NCBI RefSeq assembly: GCF_003999975.1 | Contig: NZ_RJAC01000002.1 | Location: forward strand, 496,001-560,000 | Source: Actinoplanes solisilvae | GTDB taxonomy: Bacteria; Actinomycetota; Actinomycetes; Mycobacteriales; Micromonosporaceae | Length of the DNA stretch: 64,000 bases | Reading direction: 5' to 3' | Shown here: piece after piece, positions 16,379 to 23,693 of the stretch | How positions within the stretch are numbered: position 1 is the first letter of the stretch | How the letters are laid out: each line of letters starts with the position of its first letter | Made by a program: the position numbers and the translations under genes | The notes under the pieces: model-generated | Seen by the model: only the letters and a program-made list of their open reading frames with translations | Database searches by the model: none | Told to the model about the DNA's origin: nothing

Positions 16379-17353
16379 GTGGATCTTCTGAAGCAGCTGC
16401 GCTATTACCTGGCGGTGGCCGAGGAGTTGCACTTCGGGCGGGCCGCCGAGCGTCTCGGGATCGCCCAGCCGCCGCTGAGCCAGTCGATCCAGCGCCTGGA
16501 ACGCGATCTCGGCGTGGAGCTGTTCGACCGGTCGCGCCGCCGGATCGAGTTCACCACGGCCGGGCGGCTGCTGTTCGACGAGGCCCGTGCCCTGCTCGCC
16601 GGTGAGGAGCGGGTTCGCGGTCTGATGCGGATGGTGCGCGACGGCACTCTCGGCACGTTGCGCGCCGGGGTTCCGCCCGAGACGCCGGCGGTCACCTTGC
16701 AGGCCCTGCTGCGCCGTCTCTCCGACGAGTTGCCGGGGCTCGATGTCGATCTGCAGGAGCTGACCACCAGTGAACAGGTGCGCCTGCTGGCCGACGCCCG
16801 TCTCGACGTCGGTGTTGTCCACCACCCGGTCGAGGCCCCCGACCTGCGTTTCGGGCCGACCACCGACGTACGCCTCGGGGTGGTTCTTCCTCGTGTCTCA
16901 CCGCTCGCCGCGGCGTCCGAGCTCGCGTTCGCCGATCTGGCCGGTCACGACCTGATTCTGCCGCCGCGCGCCACCACCCCGGGCTGGCACGACCAGGTGC
17001 TCGAGGTGTGCCGGCAGCACGGCTTCACGCCCCGGCGGATCCGGCATGCCCGCAACCCGGAGTTCCTTCTGGGTCTGGTGCTCGCCGGTCAGGGTGTCGC
17101 GTTCGAACCCGAGAGCGCGACCCGGCGCGAGCCCCGCGTGGTCCATCGTCCGCTCGCCGGCCATCCGTTGCACCGCACCGCTTCCGCGGCCTGGCCGGCC
17201 CAGTCGCCGCATCCCGCGGCCGAACGTTTCGCCGAGCTCGCCGCCGAGACGCTGACCGACGCCGTGCCGTCCCTGGGCGTCATTCCGGCCGCGGACGCGA
17301 ATCGCCCCTGGAGCGTGGTCTTCGACCCGCACACACGGTATACAGGGTCATGA
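16379..17353 (+). CDS. LysR-family transcriptional regulator
   Basis: 324 residues from GTG 16379 (GTG 16376 is equally possible). The N-terminal helix-turn-helix (LRYYLAVAEELHFGRAAERLGIAQPPLSQSIQRLERDLGVELFDRSRRRIEFT) is canonical LysR. A periplasmic-binding-like effector domain follows (RAGVPPETPAVTLQALLRR... and GQGVAFEPESA). It shares its start region with the divergent beta-lactamase-like gene, so control of that gene is likely. Its stop overlaps the next ORF by ATGA, implying translational coupling to the DUF1579-like gene. Confidence 0.9.
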   Translation: MDLLKQLRYYLAVAEELHFGRAAERLGIAQPPLSQSIQRLERDLGVELFDRSRRRIEFTTAGRLLFDEARALLAGEERVRGLMRMVRDGTLGTLRAGVPPETPAVTLQALLRRLSDELPGLDVDLQELTTSEQVRLLADARLDVGVVHHPVEAPDLRFGPTTDVRLGVVLPRVSPLAAASELAFADLAGHDLILPPRATTPGWHDQVLEVCRQHGFTPRRIRHARNPEFLLGLVLAGQGVAFEPESATRREPRVVHRPLAGHPLHRTASAAWPAQSPHPAAERFAELAAETLTDAVPSLGVIPAADANRPWSVVFDPHTRYTGS

Positions 17354-17805
17354 ACGACTTCGATTTTCTCGCCGGCTCCTGGAACGTCACCAACCGACGG
17401 CTGGTCGAGCGGCTCACGGGCAGCGACACCTGGGAAGAGTTTCCGTCCACCGTGGAATGCCTGCGGCAGTTCGACGGCGCCGCGAACGTCGACTTCAACG
17501 ACTTCCCCACCAAGAAGATCAAGGGCATGTCACTGCGTGTGTACGATCCCGCGCGCCAGGAGTGGAGCATCTACTGGGTCAGTGACGCCGACGGGGTGCT
17601 GCAGCCCGCGGTCGTCGGAAGGTTCGAGAACGGCGTCGGCACCTTCTTCGGCGACGACACCCTGCGTGGACAACCGATCCGGGTCCGTTTCGTGTGGTCG
17701 GACATGGACACCGACACTCCACGATGGGAACAGGCCTTCTCGGCTGACGGCGGCGAGAACTGGGAAATCAACTGGGTCATGGAGTTCCGGGCCGCAGTAC
17801 GGTGA
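17350..17805 (+). CDS. DUF1579-like small protein
   Basis: 151 residues starting MNDFDFLAGSWNVTNRRLVERLTGSDTWEEF. The FLAGSW opening and the RVYDPARQEWSIYWV and ENWEINWVMEF segments are typical of this lipocalin-like, beta-barrel family of unknown function. The ATG overlaps the LysR stop (ATGA). Probably cytoplasmic; no signal peptide. Confidence 0.8.
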   Translation: MNDFDFLAGSWNVTNRRLVERLTGSDTWEEFPSTVECLRQFDGAANVDFNDFPTKKIKGMSLRVYDPARQEWSIYWVSDADGVLQPAVVGRFENGVGTFFGDDTLRGQPIRVRFVWSDMDTDTPRWEQAFSADGGENWEINWVMEFRAAVR

Positions 17806-17809
17806 GGGG

Positions 17810-18502
17810 GTGCTGACCGACCGCGATCGCACTCTGCTGAAGCCCTATGTGGCCATGCTGCGCCTCGCCCGCAACGAGCTGGCCGCCGCGCAACGCGCGT
17901 TCGACCAGGCCGAACGCGACCTGGCCGAGTCGAGCAGCGGCACCGACTGGCGCGACCGCATGCTCGGCGGTCTCTTCAGCGCCGACGACAGCCGCACTCA
18001 ACGTTTCCGGCAGGCGCGTGGCGGTCACCGGGCGGCCGAGAAGGCGCTGGTGGCCGCCCAGGCACGGCACGCCAAATACGCGTCGCAGGTCGACGAACTG
18101 CTGGAACCGATCCTCGCCGGCAACGACCCGGGCTTCCGCAGCCGGCGAACGGCCGTGCTCGCGTGCGACAAGGCGCTCAAGGCCTGCGAAGACCTGCTCG
18201 CTTCGGCCCGCGGGAGCGAAGCCAAGCCGAAGGACAAAGACGCGGCGGCGTTCGCGAAGACCCTGCGGGACGACTTCCTGAAAGACCTCAAGACCCGCGG
18301 TCCGGCCGTGAAGCGCCTGGTCGAGCGGGCGGCCTCGGCGGTCGGGGAGGCGACGGGCGAGCCGGTCGGGCCGGTCGCGCTCGAGTTCGACGTACGCCTC
18401 AACAGCCGGCTGAACGCGACGATCGCCGACCTGAAGAAGTGGCGGGCGCGGGCCGACGAGGTTCGCGCCGGCGCGCTGCAGCAGGCCCACGACGAGCTCT
18501 AG
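17810..18502 (+). CDS. Helical (coiled-coil) hypothetical protein
   Basis: 230 residues from GTG 17810, five bases after the previous gene and probably in the same transcript. Long amphipathic helices (LARNELAAAQRAFDQAERDLAES, HRAAEKALVAAQARHAKY, DLKKWRARADEVRAGALQQ) suggest an extended coiled-coil or helical bundle. No catalytic motif or membrane segment. Unrecognised family. It ends four bases into the convergent gene at 18499. Confidence 0.7.
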   Translation: MLTDRDRTLLKPYVAMLRLARNELAAAQRAFDQAERDLAESSSGTDWRDRMLGGLFSADDSRTQRFRQARGGHRAAEKALVAAQARHAKYASQVDELLEPILAGNDPGFRSRRTAVLACDKALKACEDLLASARGSEAKPKDKDAAAFAKTLRDDFLKDLKTRGPAVKRLVERAASAVGEATGEPVGPVALEFDVRLNSRLNATIADLKKWRARADEVRAGALQQAHDEL

Positions 18503-19347
18503 GAGACGACCGCCCGCGCCACGGCGATGGCGAGCGGCGACCGATCCGTACGCCAGACGTGTCTTTGCTCGTAGGGCCAGGCGTAGACCGGGAACTCGTC
18601 GACGCAGAGCTCGGCCAGGCGGGGTTCGCCCAGGTCGGCGGCGGCGTGCGAGTAGAGCTCGGGGATGCGGGGTGCGATGACGCCGTAGTCGACGATGCGG
18701 GAGAGGTAGTTCTCGTCGGCCAGGACCTTCTCGATGCCGACCTTGGGGAGCGGATATTCGTCGGGGAGCACGTCCTTGAGCGAGAGGAACAGGTCGGCGC
18801 CGCGGCGGCGCGGGTCGCCGAGCAGAGGACCGAGGAACGCCAGGCGACCGAGGGCCAGCCGGGGGCGTACGAGAAGGGCGTGGGCATAGAGAACGCGGAG
18901 CAGCGCGACGTCCATGAAGAAACGCTCGAGCGGCCCCTCCCCCGCCACCAGGTCACGATGCCGCAGGTAGCCGTCGACGATGCTCGCGTTGTGGGCCTGA
19001 TACCAGTGCTCGGGCGAGGGCGCCTTCAAGAAGACCAGCCAGTACGAGACCCCGCGCGAGCTGGCGTCGCCGGGCGCGCCGTTGAAGAGCAGGTCGGCCT
19101 CGGCCGCGTCGCGCAGCAGGCCCTCGTTCACGGCCCGCCACCAGGGGCTGCCGCCGGTCGCTCGCAGAACACCGCAGCGGATCTGCCACTTCATGAAGGC
19201 GATCTCGGCCCGGCGGTAGGCCCGGATGCCGGGCCGGTCCTCGTAGAAGGCGGCCGCCAGGCGCAGACGGTCCCCCGGGTCGTCGCGTACGGCCGCGACC
19301 ATCTCCCCGGCCCGCGCGGCGGCTGACCTTGTCATTCCTCGGAACAT
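18499..19347 (-). CDS. Hypothetical protein
   Basis: 282 residues from ATG 19347; ATG 19335 is the alternative, but the GAGGA before it directly abuts the codon. Soluble, with RAYRRAEIAFMKWQIRCGVL, WWRAVNEGLLRDAAEADLLF and YLRHRDLVAGEGPLERFFMDVALLRVLYAHALL segments; mostly helical. The family is not recognised. The gene follows a hairpin terminator at 19351-19385 and so needs its own promoter close to the start, consistent with a leaderless or very short leader. Confidence 0.7.
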   Translation of the reverse strand: MFRGMTRSAAARAGEMVAAVRDDPGDRLRLAAAFYEDRPGIRAYRRAEIAFMKWQIRCGVLRATGGSPWWRAVNEGLLRDAAEADLLFNGAPGDASSRGVSYWLVFLKAPSPEHWYQAHNASIVDGYLRHRDLVAGEGPLERFFMDVALLRVLYAHALLVRPRLALGRLAFLGPLLGDPRRRGADLFLSLKDVLPDEYPLPKVGIEKVLADENYLSRIVDYGVIAPRIPELYSHAAADLGEPRLAELCVDEFPVYAWPYEQRHVWRTDRSPLAIAVARAVVS

Positions 19348-19350
19348 AGA

Positions 19351-19385
19351 ACGGCCCGCGACCCTTGGAAAGGGCCGCGGGCCGT
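19351..19385 (-). terminator. Hairpin terminator of the sigma-factor operon
   Basis: ACGGCCCGCG pairs with CGCGGGCCGT, then after one mismatch CCCT pairs with AGGG around a five-base loop. It lies ten bases past the stop of the gene at 19395 on the minus strand. Confidence 0.65.
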
Positions 19386-19394
19386 ATTCACGAG

Positions 19395-20060
19395 TCAGCC
19401 GACGCCCTGCTGCGCGTCCTTGTGCACGTGAACGCCGGCGCCGAGCTCGACGATCTGCGAGTCGGTGAGCCCGACGCCCTGCCAGACCTGGACGATCAGC
19501 CAGATGCCGGAGGGCTGCTTGAGCCACAACTCCCGGCCGGTGTCACCGTCCTGAGCGGCCGGAACCTTGCCGTCTGGGGTCTCGCCCGGCAGGCTCTTGA
19601 GCAGCACGCCGCCCTCGACCTTCTTACCCTCGCGTGACGGACCGTTCTGGTCCTTCGACTCGAGCATGATGGCGACCTTGCCGACGAACGAGTCGGGGTT
19701 CGTGTCGCTGCTGTTCTTCGGCGCCAGCGTCAGGTACCCGGTCTCGCTCGCCTCGATCGAATAGCCGTCCGGCACCTTGTCGACCGTGAAGCCCTTGGGC
19801 TGCTCACCCTGGTAGGCGACGAGCTGGACCGACGCGGTGGCGGTGACCCGGTCGTCCGCGGGGGCACTCGGGGTGCTGGTGGCGACCGCGATCGCGGCGG
19901 CCAGCGCGGCCACCCCGAAGGCGGAACCGGCCACCGACTGAACCACCCGGCGGCGGCGCAGGGCACGGCGGCCGCGGGTCAGGTCGGCGTCGGCCTGGTC
20001 GCCGGAGACGGCAGGCATCGGCCCGGCGATCTCGTTGAAGTGGTCACGCAGGTCGGTCAT
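19395..20060 (-). CDS. Membrane partner of SigE-family sigma factor (putative anti-sigma)
   Basis: 221 residues. A cytoplasmic N-terminal tail (MTDLRDHFNEIAG, then basic RGRRALRRRRVVQ) precedes a single membrane helix (about 40-60, VAGSAFGVAALAAAIAVATS) and a large extracytoplasmic domain. The gene overlaps the sigma-factor stop by ATGA, the typical sigma/anti-sigma arrangement. No HxxxCxxC zinc motif is visible, so any anti-sigma mechanism would not be the ZAS type. The outer domain has no recognised fold. Confidence 0.75.
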   Translation of the reverse strand: MTDLRDHFNEIAGPMPAVSGDQADADLTRGRRALRRRRVVQSVAGSAFGVAALAAAIAVATSTPSAPADDRVTATASVQLVAYQGEQPKGFTVDKVPDGYSIEASETGYLTLAPKNSSDTNPDSFVGKVAIMLESKDQNGPSREGKKVEGGVLLKSLPGETPDGKVPAAQDGDTGRELWLKQPSGIWLIVQVWQGVGLTDSQIVELGAGVHVHKDAQQGVG

Positions 20061-20629
20061 GGGGTGGCTCCCTGGGGCATGAGGGTGGGCAGGGCGGTGC
20101 GGAGACGATCCAGGGCCCGGGCCGTCTGGCTCTTGACGTTGCCCTCCGAGCAGCTCAACGCGTCGGCGGTGGCGGCCACGTCGAGGTCGTAGAAGTAGCG
20201 GAACACGACGGCCGCGCGCATGCGGGGTGGCAGTTCACGCAGCGCCTGCTTCACGGCCTCACCGGCGGCTCCGGCGCCGGACGGCAGATCGCCGGCCACG
20301 TCGGGCAGCTCGGCCACGGTTTTCTCGCGGCGCCGCCAGATCCGCCGCTTCTCGTCGATCAACGCGTTGACCAGCACGCGACGCACGTAGCCGTCCGGGT
20401 TGTCGGCACGCTGGAAGGCCGGCCAAGCGACGTACAGCTTGGTCAGCGTCGCCTGGACCAGGTCTTCGGCCAGGTGCGTGTCGCCCGCGGTCAGCAGGGT
20501 CGCCGTGTGCAGAAGGCGAGGTCGCCGGCTGACCACGAAATCGTGGAACTGCTCGTCTCGCTCGGTTCTGCCCGAGCCTCGGTCTCGTCTCACACCCCGA
20601 TGACGATCGCGGTCGCGGCGCGGTTGCAT
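20057..20629 (-). CDS. SigE-family ECF RNA polymerase sigma factor
   Basis: 190 residues. Region 2 reads FHDFVVSRRPRLLHTATLLTAGDTHLAEDLVQATLTKLYVAW (the DLVQ motif that contacts polymerase) and NPDGYVRRVLVNALID. Region 4 reads LRELPPRMRAAVVFRYFYDLDVAATADALSCSEGNVKSQTARALDRLR, the DNA-binding helix-turn-helix. It lacks sigma regions 1 and 3, as expected for ECF factors. It heads a two-gene operon with its membrane partner. Autoregulation is usual for this class but no promoter was confirmed. Confidence 0.9.
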   Translation of the reverse strand: MQPRRDRDRHRGVRRDRGSGRTERDEQFHDFVVSRRPRLLHTATLLTAGDTHLAEDLVQATLTKLYVAWPAFQRADNPDGYVRRVLVNALIDEKRRIWRRREKTVAELPDVAGDLPSGAGAAGEAVKQALRELPPRMRAAVVFRYFYDLDVAATADALSCSEGNVKSQTARALDRLRTALPTLMPQGATP

Positions 20630-20647
20630 CCGACCATCATCCGCGCG

Positions 20648-21106
20648 TCAACAAGCCACGAGGCTGCGGCCCTTCTTGCTCGTCCACGAGCACGAGTCCA
20701 CCGTACGACCGGAAGCGTCGCGCAGCTCAGCGGCGTCACCGGTGTTGTTCCAGACGTAGTTGCCGCTGTTCCAGAAGACGTCGGTCGTGCTCGGGCGGCC
20801 CTTGCCGGTGTGCAGCACGACGCGGGCCCCGTTGCCGCGCAGCGTCAGGCCGCCGAACGTGAACGTCTTGCCGGCGTCGTCGCGCACGGTCCAGCGCCGC
20901 AGGTTGACGGGTTGGACGCCGGTGTTGACTACCGAGATCCACTCCTGGTTGAGGCTGTCGGGGCTGCGGTTGTCGGCACCGGGCGAGTCGTACTGGACGC
21001 TGTGGAAACGCACGACCGGAAGCACTTCGGCGCCGGCCGACCCCGGGGCGATCAGTCCACCGAGCACGATCGCCACCACACCCAGAACAGCACTCAATCT
21101 GCGCAT
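20648..21106 (-). CDS. Secreted lamin-tail (LTD) domain protein
   Basis: 152 residues. A Sec signal peptide (RRLSAVLGVVAIVLGGLIAPGSAGA) precedes one lamin-tail beta domain: NQEWISVVNTG, VNLRRWTVRDDAG, FGGLTLRGNGARVVLHTGKG, VWNNTGDAAELRDASGR. The C-terminus has two cysteines (SCSW and VAC) that may pair outside the cell. LTD modules in bacteria occur in extracellular nucleases and binding proteins; here it stands alone, so a binding role is more likely than catalysis. Confidence 0.85.
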   Translation of the reverse strand: MRRLSAVLGVVAIVLGGLIAPGSAGAEVLPVVRFHSVQYDSPGADNRSPDSLNQEWISVVNTGVQPVNLRRWTVRDDAGKTFTFGGLTLRGNGARVVLHTGKGRPSTTDVFWNSGNYVWNNTGDAAELRDASGRTVDSCSWTSKKGRSLVAC

Positions 21107-21199
21107 ATTTCTCCCTTATCGGGCCCAAACGAAGTCGGATTTGCGCTGATTATCGCCATAGGTGGGTCGCGGAAGCGGGCGGATCGCGCAGAGATCCCC

Positions 21200-21267
21200 C
21201 TGTGGATAACTCAGGCCGGTTGTCGGTCGAAGTCGCTAACGTGGACCCCACTCCCGGGTGGGTGGGC
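21200..21267. repeat. DnaA-box plus CTCCCGGGTGGGTGGGC composite element, copy 1
   Basis: CTGTGGATAAC (21200-21210, rc contains TTATCCACA) followed 40 bases later by CTCCCGGGTGGGTGGGC (21251-21267). Matches the element at 36650-36716 in both words and spacing. Confidence 0.7.
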
Positions 21268-21389
21268 CGGGTAGGAGCCAGTAGCTCGACAGTGCGGCGC
21301 CCGGGGTCGCCTCAGCTTGGCGGGAGCCAGTTGCGTCAGCTCTGCTTGGCGCGGCCAGCCGCGTCAGGCTGTTGGCCAGGCGCAGCTGC

Positions 21390-21439
21390 GTCAGCTCTGC
21401 ATGGCGGACCAGCCGTCAGCTCTGCATGGCGGACCAGCC
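21390..21439. repeat. Two exact tandem copies of a 25-bp unit
   Basis: The unit begins GTCAGCTCTGCATGGCGGAC and repeats at 21390 and 21415. A degenerate copy (GTCAGCTCTGCTTGGC) lies upstream near 21339 and a partial copy follows at 21440. Confidence 0.85.
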
Positions 21440-21466
21440 GTCAGCTGGCCCGGCTGCCCGGCTGGG

Positions 21467-22663
21467 TCAGCTCGGGCGCGCGAGGGTCGGCTGCGGCTCG
21501 GCCTCGTCGGGGGTGGGGCGGCGGCGCAGGCCCGCGGCCCAGACGGCCAGGCCGAGAGCGGGCAGCACGGCCGCCAGCAGGCAGGCCCCCGTCCAGCCGA
21601 AGCGGTGGTGCAGAGCGCCGGTCAGGGCCGAGGCGACCGCGCCACCGGCGAAGACCGTGGTCATGAAGACGGTGTTGATGCGGGCCCGGGCATCGCCGCG
21701 CAGGGCGTAGATCTCGTGCTGGCTCATGACCTGGTGTGACTGCACGGCGAAGTCGAGCAGCACGCCGGCGATCGCGAGCACGACGACGCTGCGATGCCCG
21801 ACCGCGGCCGTCACCGCCATCAGCGACGCCAGCGTGAGTGCCCCGCCGCTGGCCAGGCGCCCATGACCGCGGTCGGCGATCTTGCCGGCGACCGGGGCCG
21901 CGAGGGCGCCACCCGCGCCGATCAGGGCGAAGACGCCGACCTGGGCCTGACTGAAGCCATGCTCGTCGATCAGTTCATAGCCGATCGCCGTCCAGAAGGC
22001 GGTGAACGCGCCGAACATCGTGGCCTGCGTCAGCGCCCTCCGACGCAGGGCCGGCTCCTCCCGGGCCAGCGTCGCCACCGAGCGCAGCAGCGAGCCGTAG
22101 CCCGCGGCATGCGAGGGCGACCGCTCCGGCAGCATCCGGCGCAGCACCACGGCCAGCCCCACCATGAGAGCCGCTGAGACGAAGTAGATCGCGCGCCAGC
22201 CCCACAGCTCCGCGACCAGCGAAGACACCGTACGGGCGAGCAGAATGCCCAGGATCAAGCCGCTCATCACCTGGCCGACCAGCGCCCCACGCTGAGCCGG
22301 CGGGGCGAGATGGGCGGCCAGCGGCACCAGGATCTGCGCCACCACCGAGGTCACCCCGATCAGCACCGCGACGACCAGGAAGACCGTGTACGTCGGGGCG
22401 AGCGCCGCCAGCAGCAGAGCGCTCGCCGTGCCGAGCAGCAGCCGGGTGGTCAGCTTGCGGTTCTCGACCAGGTCACCGAGCGGCAGCAGCAGGAGCAGCC
22501 CGGCCGCATAGCCGGCCTGGGTGAGGGTCACCACGATGGTCGCGGCGCCCTGGCTCACGCCGAAGGTCCCGGCGATCAGGTCGAGCAGGGGCTGCGAGTA
22601 GTACAGATTGGCCACGGTGAGCCCGCAGGCAACCGCGAGCACGAAGATCAAGGAGCGACGCAC
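21467..22663 (-). CDS. MFS transporter
   Basis: 398 residues with about twelve membrane helices. The N-terminal half has GLTVANLYYSQPLLDLIAGTFGVS and the loop 2-3 signature PLGDLVENRKL. The C-terminal half carries APVAGKIADRGHGRL, the equivalent loop. The ANLYYSQPLL opening is typical of proton-driven drug/sugar efflux MFS proteins. GTG 22663 is used as start. Substrate cannot be inferred; it is monocistronic and ends in a low-complexity RRRPTPDEAEPQPTLARPS tail. Confidence 0.88.
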   Translation of the reverse strand: MRRSLIFVLAVACGLTVANLYYSQPLLDLIAGTFGVSQGAATIVVTLTQAGYAAGLLLLLPLGDLVENRKLTTRLLLGTASALLLAALAPTYTVFLVVAVLIGVTSVVAQILVPLAAHLAPPAQRGALVGQVMSGLILGILLARTVSSLVAELWGWRAIYFVSAALMVGLAVVLRRMLPERSPSHAAGYGSLLRSVATLAREEPALRRRALTQATMFGAFTAFWTAIGYELIDEHGFSQAQVGVFALIGAGGALAAPVAGKIADRGHGRLASGGALTLASLMAVTAAVGHRSVVVLAIAGVLLDFAVQSHQVMSQHEIYALRGDARARINTVFMTTVFAGGAVASALTGALHHRFGWTGACLLAAVLPALGLAVWAAGLRRRPTPDEAEPQPTLARPS

Positions 22664-22716
22664 TCGCGCCAGTCAACCTCGTGGTGGACCTCAACCGCCC
22701 GTGGAAGTGAGCGACT

Positions 22717-23604
22717 TCATCGCGGGTGGGCGGCCACGAAGGAGGCGACGTAGTCGTCGAGGCGGATCTGGGGCTGCCAGCCCAGTTCGGCGGCCTTGGT
22801 GATGTCGGCCTGGCCGCGGGTGCGCTCGCCGCGCAGGGCCGGGACCAGCTCGTAGGGGACGCCGAACATCTTCGCCACGTCGAGCAGAGGCCACTCGTGA
22901 CCGGCGCCGAGCAGGTAGCCGTCGCCGGTTCCCTTCTGGGCGACCAGCACGATGCCACGCACGATGTCGTCGATGTGGGTGAAGTCGCGCGTCTGGGTGC
23001 CGGGCGACACGACCGGCAGCGGCTCGCCGTGCAGGTACTTGTCCTCGAAGATGCCGATCACCGTCGCGTACTTGCCGCTGGTGATCTGGCCCGGGCCGTA
23101 GACGTTGTAGAAGTATGTGATCGCGTAGTCGAGGCCGTACCAGTTCGCGTAGTTCTGGATGTACTCGATGTTCTTGGCCTTGGTCCACGCGTACGGGTTC
23201 AGGTTCTCGTCCTGCCCGTCGTTGCCGAACTTCGAGCTCGAGCCCGCGTAGATCAGCTTCGCTCCCGCGGCCGACGCGAACTTGACCACCTCTTTGGTGC
23301 CGAGGAGGTTGTAGTCCCAGGTCAGGTCGTGGTCCTCGAACGAGGTCACGATGCGCGAGTATTCGCCGAGGTGGAAGACGATCTCGGGGCTGGGCAGGCC
23401 GCGGTCGGCCCAGATCTTCGCCAGGTCGGCCGTCGAGCCGTCGAGGTAGCTCACCCGGGGATCGTTCACGTGGTTCTCGGGGACGCCGGTGAAGTAGTTG
23501 TCGAGCGACACCACCGCCGCCGCCGGGTAGTCGGCGAGCAGAGACTTGATCAGAGCGGAACCGACAAATCCGGCACCACCGGTGACCAGCAGTGTTTGGC
23601 TCAA
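22717..23604 (-). CDS. NAD-dependent nucleotide-sugar epimerase/dehydratase
   Basis: 295 residues from TTG 23604, supported by GGGAGAAG five bases upstream. Extended SDR fold: the NAD-binding GGAGFVGS is at 9-16, with YAGSSSKFG and catalytic YAWTK (YxxxK). The later RDFTHIDDIVRGIVL segment is typical of GalE-like UDP-sugar 4-epimerases and related dehydratases. It probably supplies an activated sugar for wall or exopolysaccharide; the secreted glucanase-like gene lies directly upstream on the same strand. Exact substrate unknown. Confidence 0.87.
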   Translation of the reverse strand: MSQTLLVTGGAGFVGSALIKSLLADYPAAAVVSLDNYFTGVPENHVNDPRVSYLDGSTADLAKIWADRGLPSPEIVFHLGEYSRIVTSFEDHDLTWDYNLLGTKEVVKFASAAGAKLIYAGSSSKFGNDGQDENLNPYAWTKAKNIEYIQNYANWYGLDYAITYFYNVYGPGQITSGKYATVIGIFEDKYLHGEPLPVVSPGTQTRDFTHIDDIVRGIVLVAQKGTGDGYLLGAGHEWPLLDVAKMFGVPYELVPALRGERTRGQADITKAAELGWQPQIRLDDYVASFVAAHPR

Positions 23605-23693
23605 CGTACTTCTCCCGACTGAAGACTCCCGGTCGCACAGGCTACCAAGAGGGACCCGCCCTGCCCGAATCGTTCGAGCAGGGCGGGCACCGT

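Larger units (their letters stand above)
21107..21466. other. Repeat-bearing intergenic region
   Basis: No gene. It contains a TGTGGATAA (DnaA-box-like) word at 21201-21209, the CTCCCGGGTGGGTGGGC motif at 21251-21267 (part of a four-tract G-run to 21271), and tandem copies of a GTCAGCTCTGC-type unit at about 21335-21446. Confidence 0.7.
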
